DNA from: JAYQKL01 sp965243245
GTDB taxonomy: Bacteria > Pseudomonadota > Alphaproteobacteria > RS24
DNA length: 64,000 nt
Reading direction: 5' to 3'
Assembly: GCA_965243245.1 (NCBI GenBank)
Contig: OZ251536.1
Coordinates: 1,488,001 to 1,552,000, forward strand
Shown: positions 42,943 to 51,817 of the stretch, piece by piece
How positions within the stretch are numbered: the first letter of the stretch is position 1
Layout of the letters: the number at the start of each line of letters is the position of its first letter
Translations under genes and position numbers: made by a program
Notes under the pieces: model-generated
The model's database searches: none
Told to the model about the DNA's origin: nothing
The model's input: only the letters and a program-made list of their open reading frames with translations

Positions 42943-44185
42943 GCAACAGCTGCAATTTCTGATGCATTACTGGCGGTTTTGGGCGCGCGATGACCAATTA
43001 CCGCCGCAGGGAAATTGGATGACTTGGTTCATTCTTGGCGGGCGCGGCTCCGGAAAAACCCGCGCCGGGGCAGAATGGGTCAGGCATCTTGTCGAGGGAC
43101 GAACGCCGTTAACAGCCGGAAAATATCGACAAATCGCGCTTGTCGGAGAGACCATTCTAGCCGTTCGAGAGGTGATGATAGAAGGACCATCAGGCTTGCG
43201 CAGTATTGCGGCGCGAGACATGCGCCCCGACTTCATCGCCAGCCGACAATTATTAGTATGGCCAAACGGCGCCAGAGCACAGGTTTTCTCGGCTCATCAT
43301 CCCGACAAATTGCGCGGCCCGCAATTTGATGCTGCTTGGTGCGATGAATTATGTAAGTGGCGCTATGATGAATTATGTTGGGATATGCTGCAATTTGGCT
43401 TGCGGCTAGGCAAAACGCCGCGCCAAGTGGTCACAACAACACCGCGACCGTCGGCTCTGGTGAAAAAGCTAATGGCTGACCCGACATGTCATGTTACACG
43501 CGTTTCAACAATGGCGAATAAAGCAAATTTAGCACCGGGCTTTATGGAGGCTTTGCTGGCGCGTTATGCGGGCACACGGCTTGGAAGACAAGAGATTGAC
43601 GCCGAGCTTGTCGAAGATGTCACCGGAGCACTATGGACTTATGAGCTGATTAGTGAAAATCGGGTTGAAAATAAACCAGACTTAAGTTGCGTTATCATTG
43701 CTGTCGACCCGCCTAGCATAACCGGTCCAAAAGCCGATGCTTGTGGCATCTGTGTCTTGGGGGCGGACGACCAAGAACATGCTTATATTTTGGCTGACGA
43801 AACAGTCAGGGGATTGTCTCCGGCTGGATGGGCCAAGAAAATAATCGACCTTTATCGCTATTATAAAGCCGATAGGTTAATCGCTGAAATTAATCAAGGC
43901 GGAGACCTTGTGCGCGAGATTATCATTAGACAAGCGCCCTATATCAAATATCGAGCCGTCAGAGCAACCCGCGCCAAACTGGTGCGTGCCGAACCTGTCG
44001 CTGCGCTTTATGAACGCGGACGCGTACATCATGTTGGCGTCTTTAGTAAATTGGAACAGGAAATGTATCGTTATAATGGGCGCGGAAAAAAAAGCCCAGA
44101 TAGAATGGATGCCCTCGTTTGGGGCGTCACAGACCTATTATTGCACTCAACACCACAGGCCAAACCGGCCATACGAAGAATTTAA
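42833..44185 (+). CDS. GTA gp2, large terminase
   Basis: The DNA-packaging motor and nuclease of the GTA particle. The ATPase has Walker A GGRGSGKTRAGAEW at about residues 69-82, a FDAAWCDELCKW Walker-B-type segment and VVTTTPRPSALVKKL. The C-terminal RNase H-like nuclease starts at VIIAVDPPS near 287. No ATG lies before the conserved region. Starts are TTG at 42833, giving 450 residues, or other TTG codons up to about 42905. Similarity begins near SIASLPKTTRQAFLESL, so the true start is uncertain. Confidence 0.9.
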   Translation: MVPTNKAKKKLLPNLTLRSIASLPKTTRQAFLESLNEQQLQFLMHYWRFWARDDQLPPQGNWMTWFILGGRGSGKTRAGAEWVRHLVEGRTPLTAGKYRQIALVGETILAVREVMIEGPSGLRSIAARDMRPDFIASRQLLVWPNGARAQVFSAHHPDKLRGPQFDAAWCDELCKWRYDELCWDMLQFGLRLGKTPRQVVTTTPRPSALVKKLMADPTCHVTRVSTMANKANLAPGFMEALLARYAGTRLGRQEIDAELVEDVTGALWTYELISENRVENKPDLSCVIIAVDPPSITGPKADACGICVLGADDQEHAYILADETVRGLSPAGWAKKIIDLYRYYKADRLIAEINQGGDLVREIIIRQAPYIKYRAVRATRAKLVRAEPVAALYERGRVHHVGVFSKLEQEMYRYNGRGKKSPDRMDALVWGVTDLLLHSTPQAKPAIRRI

Positions 44186-44198
44186 ACTCGGAATTAAA

Positions 44199-45425
44199 AT
44201 GAACCTTAAAACTTTTTTTCAAAGCGCAATCCAAAAAAAACAAAACCCGCAAATCGAAATGAAAAATCTCAAAACAACATCCCTGCTATCCTTTAATCAA
44301 TTTGATACAGCACAATGGTCAGGGCGTGATTATCTCAGCTTGGCACAAAACGGGTTTGAGCAAAATGTTGTGGCTTATCGCTGTATTCGCATGATCAGCG
44401 AAGCGGGCGCTTTTGTGCCGCTACGATGTTTTGAAAACGGCGAAGAAGTGACCTCGCACCCCGTGCTGAATTTGTTGGAGAACCCCAATAAAGAGCAATC
44501 TTTGCCAGACTTTTTAGAGAAAATTTATGCCTATTTACAGGTGTCTGGTAATGCTTTTATAGAGCGCGTGGTGGAGGATGGACGCGCGGTTGCGCTGTTT
44601 GCTCTGCGCCCTGACCGTGTGAGCGTCCGCGTGGATGATAATGGCTGGCCGACAGCATATGATTATCAATTGGATGGGCGCACCATATCATATGTTTTGC
44701 CATCTGATGGTGCGTCGCCAATTTTTCACCATCGTTTGTTTCATCCGGCCAATGATCATTATGGTATCAGCCCGCTGGCGGTAGCTGGCAAAAGTATTGA
44801 TATTCATAATGGAGCAAGTGCATGGAATAAAGGATTGTTTGATAATATGGCCAGACCTTCAGGGGCTCTTTTATATAAAGGCCCGGAGGGTGCGCCAAAC
44901 ATGACCGAAGAGCAATTTGGGCGGCTTAAAGCGGAGCTTGAAGAAAATTATCAAGGTGCTCAAAATGCCGGGCGGCCGCTACTGCTTGAAGGCGGACTTG
45001 ATTGGTTACCCTTGAGTTTGTCGCCGCAGGATATGGATTTCATCGAAGCTAAAAACCTAGCCGCCCGCGAGATAGCCCTTGCCTTTGGAGTGCCGCCAAT
45101 GCTCTTGGGGATACCGGGGGATAATACTTATGCCAATTATGCTGAAGCCAATCGGGCTTTTTGGCGCCAAACTGTATTGCCTATGGTTCACCGTTGCACG
45201 CGCGCATTTGGGAAATGGCTGGCCGAGACAAAAGAGACGAATTTGGTGGTTTCTCCCGACTTAAATGCAATTCCTGCTTTGTCAGAAGAGCGCGGGCGTT
45301 TGTGGCAACGTATTGGTGATGCTGACTTTTTAACCATGAATGAAAAACGAGCAGCCTTAGGCTATGGCTCAGTTGATGGCGGCGATGTGCTGCCTAAAAA
45401 GAGAAAAAATAAAAATGAAAATTAG
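44199..45425 (+). CDS. GTA gp3, HK97-type portal protein
   Basis: A 408-residue portal subunit that forms the dodecameric ring through which DNA enters the head. Landmarks are NVVAYRCIRMISEAGAFVPL near residue 63, AYLQVSGNAFIERV near 120, and EIALAFGVPPMLLGIPGD near 290, all standard for HK97 portals. The ATG at 44199 lies 13 bases after the terminase stop. Its end overlaps the protease gene by 11 bases. The small gene 3.5 that follows portal in Rhodobacter is absent. Confidence 0.93.
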   Translation: MNLKTFFQSAIQKKQNPQIEMKNLKTTSLLSFNQFDTAQWSGRDYLSLAQNGFEQNVVAYRCIRMISEAGAFVPLRCFENGEEVTSHPVLNLLENPNKEQSLPDFLEKIYAYLQVSGNAFIERVVEDGRAVALFALRPDRVSVRVDDNGWPTAYDYQLDGRTISYVLPSDGASPIFHHRLFHPANDHYGISPLAVAGKSIDIHNGASAWNKGLFDNMARPSGALLYKGPEGAPNMTEEQFGRLKAELEENYQGAQNAGRPLLLEGGLDWLPLSLSPQDMDFIEAKNLAAREIALAFGVPPMLLGIPGDNTYANYAEANRAFWRQTVLPMVHRCTRAFGKWLAETKETNLVVSPDLNAIPALSEERGRLWQRIGDADFLTMNEKRAALGYGSVDGGDVLPKKRKNKNEN

Positions 45426-45891
45426 AGGTTATGCAAGCCTATTTAATCGCGTTGATTTAGCTGGCGATGTCGTCTTTCAAGCGGCCTTTGACCAATGTCT
45501 AAAAAACCGCGCACCAAAACAAATCAAGATGCTTTACCACCACGACGTCACAAAGCCTGTCGGGTGTTGGCAAAAAATTATCTCTACCAAAAAGGGACTT
45601 TGGGTGGAAGGCGACATCGCTATCCGTTCACATTATGGCAAAGATTTGGCCGCGCTTATTGAGGTCGGGGCACTCGATGGTCTCTCTATCGGGTTTCGTG
45701 TTCTCAAGGCTGTGCGAGGGCAAATGAAACAACGCCACATTAAAGAAATTGATTTGCTGGAAATATCTTTTGTGACATTTCCGATGCAACCAGCAGCCCG
45801 CGTTATTACAAAAAAAATCGAGTTACCCAGTATCGCGTCTTTAACACGGCGCATAAGGCAATTCACGCCTGCGCCTTCATCATATCGTTGA
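45415..45891 (+). CDS. GTA gp4, prohead protease
   Basis: A 158-residue serine protease of family U35 (HK97 prohead protease fold). The expected His is in MLYHHDVTKPVG near residue 40, the Ser in LDGLSIGFRV near 85, and the family segment LLEISFVTFPMQPAARV closes the core. It should remove the N-terminal scaffold part of the capsid protein during head assembly. The C-terminal 25 residues are basic. Confidence 0.9.
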   Translation: MKIRGYASLFNRVDLAGDVVFQAAFDQCLKNRAPKQIKMLYHHDVTKPVGCWQKIISTKKGLWVEGDIAIRSHYGKDLAALIEVGALDGLSIGFRVLKAVRGQMKQRHIKEIDLLEISFVTFPMQPAARVITKKIELPSIASLTRRIRQFTPAPSSYR

Positions 45892-45909
45892 TAATAAAAA
45901 GGAAAAAAA

Positions 45910-47187
45910 ATGACCGAGGACCATGAAAACCCAGAACTCTTAAATGAGCTCATGCCGCTTGAGCATGCGCATGTATTTAATAAATCAGAAGCACTGACAA
46001 ATAAGGATACGCATTTTGTGTTGGACGAGTTAAATCGTGCTTTTGAAAGCTTTAAACAAGCCAATGATGAGCGGCTTGAGGAAATGGAAAAACGCCAAAC
46101 CGCAGATGTCGTAACAACACAAAAGGTTAATCGGCTTGAACAGACGATAAGCTCGTTATCGCAAGATTTGAACCGCCCGCGCCTGTCACAAAAATTTGAA
46201 GGCACATCTGAAAAAGGCCACCAAACAGCTGCCTTTGGTGCCTATTTGAAAACAGGTGACGCCTCAGCAATGCATGCGTTAGAACAACGTGCATTTAATG
46301 TTACTTCTAAGCCAGATGGCGGCTATCTCGTGCCGCAAAGTTTGGATAAAAATATTTCTACTGTGATGGAGTCGGTTTCTGTCCTGCGTAAATTTGCCTC
46401 CGTTGTGCATATTAGTAGCGGCACAACTTACAGAAAACTACACCAAAACGGGCATATGGGAGCCGCATGGGTTTCTGAAACATCTGACCGAGACATGACC
46501 GATACAGCTCAATTTAATGAGCTGACAATACCCGTCCATGAACTCCATGCTTGCCCCGCTGCAACCTCTGTCCTGATTAATGATGCGGCAATCGATATAG
46601 AAGATTGGTTTTTTAAAGCCATCAATATGACTTTTGGCGCAAAAGAATCAGAAGCATTTATTCTAGGCAATACAGGCAATTCACCAAAGGGCATTTTGTC
46701 TTATGATGAGGAAGTCAACGGAACAGGAACTTGGAATAAGCTATCCGTTATTAAATCTGGCAATGCAACCGGACTACCAGCAAGTAATCCAGAAAATAAG
46801 CTGATTGATCTGGTCTATCACTTAGGAACACATTATCGCCAAAAGGCCCATTGGTTGATGAACCAGTCAACTATGGCGGCGCTTCGTAAATTACGTACAA
46901 GTGATAAGAGCTATATCTGGTCACCGCCTTCGGCGCATGACCAATTACCTAGCGTGTTGGGCTTTCCAGTCTTGGAAGACGCAAATATGCCTGACATTCA
47001 AGCGGGCAAAGTGCCTATTTTGTTCGGTGATTTCAAGAGTGCTTATGTGATCGTGGATAATATGGGAACGCAGGTTCTGCGCGATCCATATTCGAAAAAA
47101 CCTTATGTGCTGTTTTATACCGTTCGGCGTATCGGCGGCGGTATTCAAGACTTTGCGGCACTACGTGGACTTAAAATAGCTGCTTAA
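45910..47187 (+). CDS. GTA gp5, HK97-fold major capsid protein
   Basis: A 425-residue capsid protein. Residues about 30-95 form a coiled coil (the scaffold-like delta domain) and the mature part begins near residue 105. HK97-fold features are SKPDGGYLVPQSLDKNI, PVHELHACPAATSVLI with the E-loop region before it, and ILGNTGNSPKGIL. Gp4 should cleave between scaffold and mature parts. It is the most conserved structural gene here and the best marker for GTA phylogeny. Confidence 0.94.
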   Translation: MTEDHENPELLNELMPLEHAHVFNKSEALTNKDTHFVLDELNRAFESFKQANDERLEEMEKRQTADVVTTQKVNRLEQTISSLSQDLNRPRLSQKFEGTSEKGHQTAAFGAYLKTGDASAMHALEQRAFNVTSKPDGGYLVPQSLDKNISTVMESVSVLRKFASVVHISSGTTYRKLHQNGHMGAAWVSETSDRDMTDTAQFNELTIPVHELHACPAATSVLINDAAIDIEDWFFKAINMTFGAKESEAFILGNTGNSPKGILSYDEEVNGTGTWNKLSVIKSGNATGLPASNPENKLIDLVYHLGTHYRQKAHWLMNQSTMAALRKLRTSDKSYIWSPPSAHDQLPSVLGFPVLEDANMPDIQAGKVPILFGDFKSAYVIVDNMGTQVLRDPYSKKPYVLFYTVRRIGGGIQDFAALRGLKIAA

Positions 47188-47188
47188 A

Positions 47189-47758
47189 ATGCTGAGTATG
47201 ATCACAAAAATCCCGGCCATCGAGCCGGTCAGCATGGCGCAGGTGCGCGAGGATATCAGATTGGCAGAAGATGAAGACCTACTTCTGTCAACGCTGATTA
47301 CCTCGGCGCGCCTCGTGGTCGAGGCGCAAACCGGCTGCCGACTGATAACCCAGACATGGGATCTCATCCTGAATGCATGGCCTAAAAATGCAAGCAGTTT
47401 GAGCCTTCCCCATTACCCCGTCAAAAGCATTAACGGAATTTTTTTGCTCGGCAATAGCCGTCAACAAATCGATGAGGCACTTTATGAGTCAGAACTTGGA
47501 ATTCGCTCGCCAACCATTTTCCTTAAAAACGGACGCTCATGGCCCGCCCCAAAGCGAAACAAATTAGGGGTGTTAGTTTCATTAGAAGCAGGCTTCGGCG
47601 ATACGCCAGAAGATGTGCCCGCCCCCTTGCGTCTGGCTATCCGCCAGCTTGCGAGCTTCTGGTACGAACAAGGCGATTGGCACGCCATGCGTCATTCTAA
47701 TCAAGTGCCTGAATCGGTTAAAACCCTGATGCAACCCTATCGGGATATTCGCCTGTGA
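47189..47758 (+). CDS. GTA gp6, head-tail connector (adaptor)
   Basis: A 189-residue protein of the phage gp6-like/DUF family that joins portal to tail. The N-terminal helical part has SMAQVREDIRLAEDEDLLLSTL, LITSARLVVEAQTGCRL is conserved, and a long C-terminal helix holds PAPLRLAIRQLASFWYEQ. It begins 1 base after the capsid stop and shares a TGATG junction with gp7. Confidence 0.88.
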   Translation: MLSMITKIPAIEPVSMAQVREDIRLAEDEDLLLSTLITSARLVVEAQTGCRLITQTWDLILNAWPKNASSLSLPHYPVKSINGIFLLGNSRQQIDEALYESELGIRSPTIFLKNGRSWPAPKRNKLGVLVSLEAGFGDTPEDVPAPLRLAIRQLASFWYEQGDWHAMRHSNQVPESVKTLMQPYRDIRL

Positions 47759-48072
47759 TGCGTTTGTTTTCATCGCGCCGATTAAAGCTCATGCATGAAA
47801 AACTTGATGTCCACTCTGAATCAGCTAGTTGGATACCGCATGGATTCGTTTGGGCGCGGATGAAGTCAACACCGCTAAGATTGCGTCTGCAAGCCGGCGT
47901 TGAAGAGCAAAAAATTACCCATCAGCTTCAGTTTCGAAAACCAAGCAATGTCATGTCCGGCGACCGTCTGCTTTTGGGCGCGCGCATATATTTGGTGCAT
48001 TTCATCCATGACCCAGATGGCAGAGGCCGATGGCAGGAATGTTTTTGTGAAGAACGAAGTCAACTTTCTTAG
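47758..48072 (+). CDS. GTA gp7, head-tail adaptor/stopper
   Basis: A 104-residue protein in the position of RcGTA gene 7. HK97 gp10/SPP1 gp16-like stopper features are the central beta-rich region with MSGDRLLLGARIYLVHFIHDPD and the terminal WQECFCEE. The ATG at 47758 lies in the gp6 stop (TGATG), so translation is coupled. Confidence 0.82.
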   Translation: MRLFSSRRLKLMHEKLDVHSESASWIPHGFVWARMKSTPLRLRLQAGVEEQKITHQLQFRKPSNVMSGDRLLLGARIYLVHFIHDPDGRGRWQECFCEERSQLS

Positions 48073-48081
48073 GAGATCGTG

Positions 48082-48474
48082 ATGAATAACCTTCTTATTA
48101 GCAGTGGTGTTCAAAATGCCCTTTTTGATCTTCTCAGAAGCGATAAGCTATTGGCACCGCTCTTTTCAAAAGTGACGGGCCCACGCGCCGCATTGCCAAG
48201 ACTTGAGTTCGATTATCTGCAAACGCATGCAGAAGATGCAGACGATCTTTTTCGCCATCAATTCCAGTTTTCTGTTTGGTCTGATTTGCATAATTTTACG
48301 CAAGGCGACCATATTGCGAATCGCGTGCATAAATTATTTCATCTGGCACAGCCAACGCTTGAAAACGCCACAATGCTTTTGATGCAGTTTGAAATGTTGA
48401 TGATGCGTAAGGATACGCCAACGCGTTTAAACCAGCATCAGCTTAAATTTAACGCGCTGACACAAAATGCATGA
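48082..48474 (+). CDS. GTA gp8, tail terminator (DUF3168)
   Basis: A 130-residue DUF3168 protein: a start with SSGVQNALFDLLRSDKLLAPL, the segment LPRLEFDYLQTHAEDADD, and FQFSVWSDLHN in the middle. In RcGTA this protein caps the tail tube. AGGAG lies 6 bases before the ATG at 48082. Confidence 0.87.
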   Translation: MNNLLISSGVQNALFDLLRSDKLLAPLFSKVTGPRAALPRLEFDYLQTHAEDADDLFRHQFQFSVWSDLHNFTQGDHIANRVHKLFHLAQPTLENATMLLMQFEMLMMRKDTPTRLNQHQLKFNALTQNA

Positions 48475-48504
48475 CGCCAGTATATTTTTTATAAAGGAAA
48501 CTTC

Positions 48505-48912
48505 ATGACAGCACAGCTTGGAAGAAACATACTCCTTAAACTGCACGGACAAAACGGCTATGAAACAGTCGCGGGGCTTCGAACACGGACACTGGATTTT
48601 AATCTTACGCCGATCAACATAACAGATAGCGCGTCGGTTGGCCATTGGCAGGAACTTTTATCAGGGGGCGGGGTGCGCACCTTGCATGTGGCGGGAGAAG
48701 GGGTCTTTAAAAACATCCAAGCCGATGAGACGGTACGATCAAATTTTTTTGCAGCTACGGTCGCCTCATGGCAGGTTATCTTGCCAGACTTTGGCACTTT
48801 ACAAGGCGGTTTCTTGCTAACTGAATTGACTTATGCGGGCGACTATCAGGGTGAAGTGACATGGCGAATTGCCTTGAATTCTGCCTCGCAAATTAGCTTT
48901 GTGAGCTCTTAG
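48505..48912 (+). CDS. GTA gp9, major tail tube protein
   Basis: A 135-residue TP901-1-type tail tube protein. Typical features are GRNILLKLHGQNGYETVAGL at the start and DFNLTPINITDSASVGHWQ, with the closing TELTYAGDYQGEV beta region. Hexamers of it stack to form the tail. AAAGGAAA lies 6 bases before the ATG. Confidence 0.92.
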   Translation: MTAQLGRNILLKLHGQNGYETVAGLRTRTLDFNLTPINITDSASVGHWQELLSGGGVRTLHVAGEGVFKNIQADETVRSNFFAATVASWQVILPDFGTLQGGFLLTELTYAGDYQGEVTWRIALNSASQISFVSS

Positions 48913-48915
48913 CCT

Positions 48916-49251
48916 GTGTTCCAAAAACCTCTTTTTATAAACCCGCGCCGCGGCGAAGTCGGGGCTGTTATCAACAATAAAGCCTATCGGCTTTGCCTCA
49001 CCTTATCGGCGCTGGCTTATTTAGAATCTTTATATGACAATCAAAATATTTTGACCTTAACCCGTCAATTTGCCCAGCAGGGGCTGTCGGCTACGGATGT
49101 TCAAAATATTTTACAAGCGGGGCTTTTTGGGCGCAGCGGTCCAGCACTTGAGAAAATGGATGTGCGTGATGGATTTGATGCGGCCATGCGCATAGCGGCA
49201 TTATTACTTGAACGCGCTTTTGTGACAAATAATCATGATGCCCCAAAGTGA
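48916..49251 (+). CDS. GTA gp10, tail assembly protein
   Basis: A 111-residue GTA-gp10 family protein: FINPRRGEVGAVINNKAYRLCLTLSALA at the start (given in outline) and LERAF at the end. The family is thought to serve as a tail assembly chaperone. It starts with GTG 3 bases after the tail tube stop. It overlaps the next gene by 17 bases, a small overlap seen between tail chaperone genes; I see no slippery heptamer for a frameshift. Confidence 0.83.
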   Translation: MFQKPLFINPRRGEVGAVINNKAYRLCLTLSALAYLESLYDNQNILTLTRQFAQQGLSATDVQNILQAGLFGRSGPALEKMDVRDGFDAAMRIAALLLERAFVTNNHDAPK

Positions 49252-49444
49252 TTTTCCATGGGACAGAGTGCTCAGTGCTGGCGTGCGGCATGGTTTATCT
49301 CTTGAAGCTTGCTGGAGCATGACGCCCGCAGAATTAATGTGTTTATTTGCTTCTGATGAGCAATCCGACAAAGCTTTGACAAAACAGCAATTACAGATGC
49401 TGATGACCTCTTACCCCGATGAAATTTTTGATAAAGACGCCTAA
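49235..49444 (+). CDS. GTA gp10.1, rcc01693-type tail chaperone
   Basis: A 69-residue protein with FPWDRVLSAGVRHGLSLEACWSMTPAEL-like features (in outline: FPWDRVL and the W-x-M-T-P-A-E-L motif), which defines the rcc01693 phage tail assembly chaperone family. Two adjacent ATG codons at 49235 and 49238 are both possible. It comes between gp10 and the tape measure, as in Rhodobacter. Confidence 0.85.
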   Translation: MMPQSDFPWDRVLSAGVRHGLSLEACWSMTPAELMCLFASDEQSDKALTKQQLQMLMTSYPDEIFDKDA

Positions 49445-49445
49445 T

Positions 49446-49835
49446 ATGACACAACGCACTGCTATGGAAAATTTGGCAAAAGCCGCAAATGCCGCAGATA
49501 AAACGGTTAAAAATGCGCGCGAGAATATCTTTTTTTTGGAAAAAAAACAAATTGAGATAGTCAAGTTTGGACTGCAACTTCAAAAAGATTGGAATCTTTA
49601 TTTCAAAGATTTTGACCAGCGTTCGACTAACGCGCTCAAAATTATAGACCTCTTATTGCGCCGCTGGGAAACCATAGGGAAGTTATCAAAACAAACCGAA
49701 GCTAGACCTTCTTATGAAAGGGCGAATGAAATCGACATTTACCCGCAATCAAGGAATGCCGGTTTTAACAAAAGCCAAGGACAATTGGTGACACTCCTGA
49801 CGCGCACTGTGGTACGCGGCATGAAAAATATGTGA
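49446..49835 (+). CDS. GTA gp11, short tape measure protein
   Basis: A 129-residue helical protein in the tape measure position, 1 base after gp10.1. Residues 5-75 are predicted helix and coiled coil; the C-terminus ends GQLVTLLTRTVVRGMKNM, resembling the ends of GTA tape measures. From memory the Rhodobacter protein has about 220 residues, so this one would specify a shorter tail. It has no long hydrophobic segment. An upstream in-frame ATG at 49419 lies inside gp10.1 and is less likely. Confidence 0.72.
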   Translation: MTQRTAMENLAKAANAADKTVKNARENIFFLEKKQIEIVKFGLQLQKDWNLYFKDFDQRSTNALKIIDLLLRRWETIGKLSKQTEARPSYERANEIDIYPQSRNAGFNKSQGQLVTLLTRTVVRGMKNM

Positions 49836-49842
49836 GGCGCAG

Positions 49843-50505
49843 ATGATTAATCTTAAACCAGCTTTTCATGAAATTATTTTTCCGTCTCGCCTTACCTTCG
49901 GGTCATTTGCGGGGCTGGAGCGCAAAACGGATATTATTCAAATGGCATCCGGATACGAGCAACGCAACACGTCTTGGCAACAGGCGCGCCGCAGATACAA
50001 GCTTAATGCGGGCCCGCGCCCATTGGCGGAGCTTTATGACTTAATGGCTTTTTTTGAAGCCAGACAAGGGCCTCTGATCGGGTTTAGATGGCGCGATTGG
50101 TTGGATTGTAAATCATGTGCACCGCATAAAACAACAGCCCCAACAGATCAAATTTGTGCGCCTATAGATGATGAGAATCATATTTTTGCTCTGCAAAAAA
50201 CATATGGTGCCGTTCCAGACCAAACCAAGAGACTTATCACCAAGCCGCGTGACAAAAGCGTGAAAGTGGCCGTTGATAATGTCGCATTGGCACAAGGCGA
50301 CTATTCAATAGATACGATGACGGGGCATATTACTCTTGTTCAGGCGGTAACAGAAAACCAAGTCGTGACGGCCGGTTTTGAATTTGATGTGCCCGTGCGC
50401 TTCGATACAGACCGTCTGGAGGTGGAGCTGGTGGATGTTAAAGTGGCGCGCGTTAGCGCGTTGCCCATGATTGAACTGCGGCTAGACAATACGGCTCAGA
50501 AATAA
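49843..50505 (+). CDS. GTA gp12, distal tail protein (DUF2460)
   Basis: A 220-residue DUF2460/TIGR02217 protein. Landmarks are FHEIIFPSRLTFGSFAG, RRRYKLNAGPRPLAELYDLM, GFRWRDWLDCKS and FEFDVPVRFDTDRLEVEL near the end. In RcGTA the hexameric distal tail protein joins the tube to the baseplate hub. Follows gp11 by 7 bases. Confidence 0.92.
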   Translation: MINLKPAFHEIIFPSRLTFGSFAGLERKTDIIQMASGYEQRNTSWQQARRRYKLNAGPRPLAELYDLMAFFEARQGPLIGFRWRDWLDCKSCAPHKTTAPTDQICAPIDDENHIFALQKTYGAVPDQTKRLITKPRDKSVKVAVDNVALAQGDYSIDTMTGHITLVQAVTENQVVTAGFEFDVPVRFDTDRLEVELVDVKVARVSALPMIELRLDNTAQK

Positions 50506-50510
50506 ATTAC

Positions 50511-51368
50511 ATGTCAAAACCTAACTCTAACTCATTGACAACGGCTCTTTTAAAAGAGAGTACGCATCTGTGTCGTTGTCTGACACTTCACCCCGAAAAC
50601 GCGGCTCCGCTTGGATTAACCGATCATGACGAAGATATCCTGTTTCAAGACTGCTTGCATCATGCCGAGGGCGGAATGCTTAGTAGCGCGGTCGACCAAA
50701 GTGCTGATTTGGCACGCGATGGCTTGGAAATTCAAGCTATACTCAGTAGCTCACGCTTGACAGAAACAGATTTAATAAAAGGCACTTATGATGGTGCCGT
50801 ATTTTATCTCTGGTTGGTCGATTGGCAAAACCCATCCAATGCGACACTGTTATCGCGCGGATATTTTGGGGCTGTCCAGCGCCATGGCAAAAAATTCTCA
50901 GTTAATTTGGAAGGCCCCGTTGCTGCACTGCAACAAAAAACCGGGAAGGTTTTTCAAAATGATTGCGATGCCATTCTTGGCGATAGCAGATGTCGTGTTT
51001 TTCTTGATGCAGCAAAATGGAATGCAACCGGCTCAATTATAAAAGCGGAACAGCGAAAAATTACCCTACCAAATTTGCCAGCTTTTGAAAATGCTATGTT
51101 TACTCATGGGCAGCTCAAATTTACCTCTGGTGCGCTGGCTGACACGCAGGCAACCATTCGTGAAGATGCCATTCAAGGCGGTGAACGCATGCTCGTTTTA
51201 TGGGAAGGATTGCCCCTTGTACCTGCCATTGGCGACACAGTAGAGCTGACAGCAGGCTGTGATAAGCAATTTTCAACTTGTCGGCAAAAGTTTTCAAATG
51301 TGATTAATTTTCAAGGCATGCCGCATATTCCATCGAAGCAGCTTTTGGTGAAAGCAACAGACTCATGA
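50511..51368 (+). CDS. GTA gp13, baseplate hub protein (DUF2163)
   Basis: A 285-residue DUF2163 protein. It opens with CLTLHPENAAPLGLTDHDEDI and contains GYFGAVQRHGKKFSVNLEG in the middle. Four cysteines stand in two pairs, Cys152/Cys161 (in the NDCDAILGDSRCRV region) and Cys250/Cys257 (GCDKQFSTC), similar to those that hold an Fe-S cluster in lambda gpL-type hub proteins. It overlaps gp14 by an ATGA junction. Confidence 0.9.
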   Translation: MSKPNSNSLTTALLKESTHLCRCLTLHPENAAPLGLTDHDEDILFQDCLHHAEGGMLSSAVDQSADLARDGLEIQAILSSSRLTETDLIKGTYDGAVFYLWLVDWQNPSNATLLSRGYFGAVQRHGKKFSVNLEGPVAALQQKTGKVFQNDCDAILGDSRCRVFLDAAKWNATGSIIKAEQRKITLPNLPAFENAMFTHGQLKFTSGALADTQATIREDAIQGGERMLVLWEGLPLVPAIGDTVELTAGCDKQFSTCRQKFSNVINFQGMPHIPSKQLLVKATDS

Positions 51369-51817
51369 GCCACCAAACCGCACCCGCCCAAATCATAAAA
51401 GAAGCAGAAACTTGGGTCGGCACCCCCTATCGCCATCAAGCGGGCTGCAAGCAAGTTGGCACTGATTGTCTGGGGTTTATTTACGGGCTTTATGCTCATT
51501 TTTTCCCGTATAACACACCGCCTGTACCGCCTTATGAAGTATACCCGCACACAGGCGAGGGTGAAATTTTATGGCATGCGGCAAAGCAATATTTAGTGGA
51601 AGTTTCGCTTCCATGCCCTGTGCCTGGCTCTGTGCTGTTGTTTCGGATGCGCACCGATTTACCAGCGCGTCATTTAGGCGTGCTGGCAAAAGATGGGTTT
51701 TTAATCCATGCCGCCCATGGGCGCGGCGTTGTTAAGAGCCGTTTTGGAAAATGGTGGCGACGGCGTTTAATCGGGATTTTCAGCTTCCCCCCTATTGATG
51801 AACAGCAAGACACATGA
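51365..51817 (+). CDS. GTA gp14, NlpC/P60 cell-wall peptidase
   Basis: A 150-residue NlpC/P60 peptidase. The catalytic cysteine is Cys35 in GTDCLGFIYGLY, and the histidine is His103 in ARHLGVLAKDG with IHAAHGRGVV after it. It should open the peptidoglycan of the recipient during DNA entry; in RcGTA the peptidase is part of the baseplate. ATGA junctions on both sides couple it to gp13 and gp15. Confidence 0.93.
   Translation: MSHQTAPAQIIKEAETWVGTPYRHQAGCKQVGTDCLGFIYGLYAHFFPYNTPPVPPYEVYPHTGEGEILWHAAKQYLVEVSLPCPVPGSVLLFRMRTDLPARHLGVLAKDGFLIHAAHGRGVVKSRFGKWWRRRLIGIFSFPPIDEQQDT

Noticed and set aside
49180..49260. Programmed frameshift between GTA gp10 and gp10.1, as in many phage tail chaperones
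   Set aside because: The genes overlap by 17 bases but I see no slippery heptamer in the overlap, and gp10.1 has its own ATG codons.
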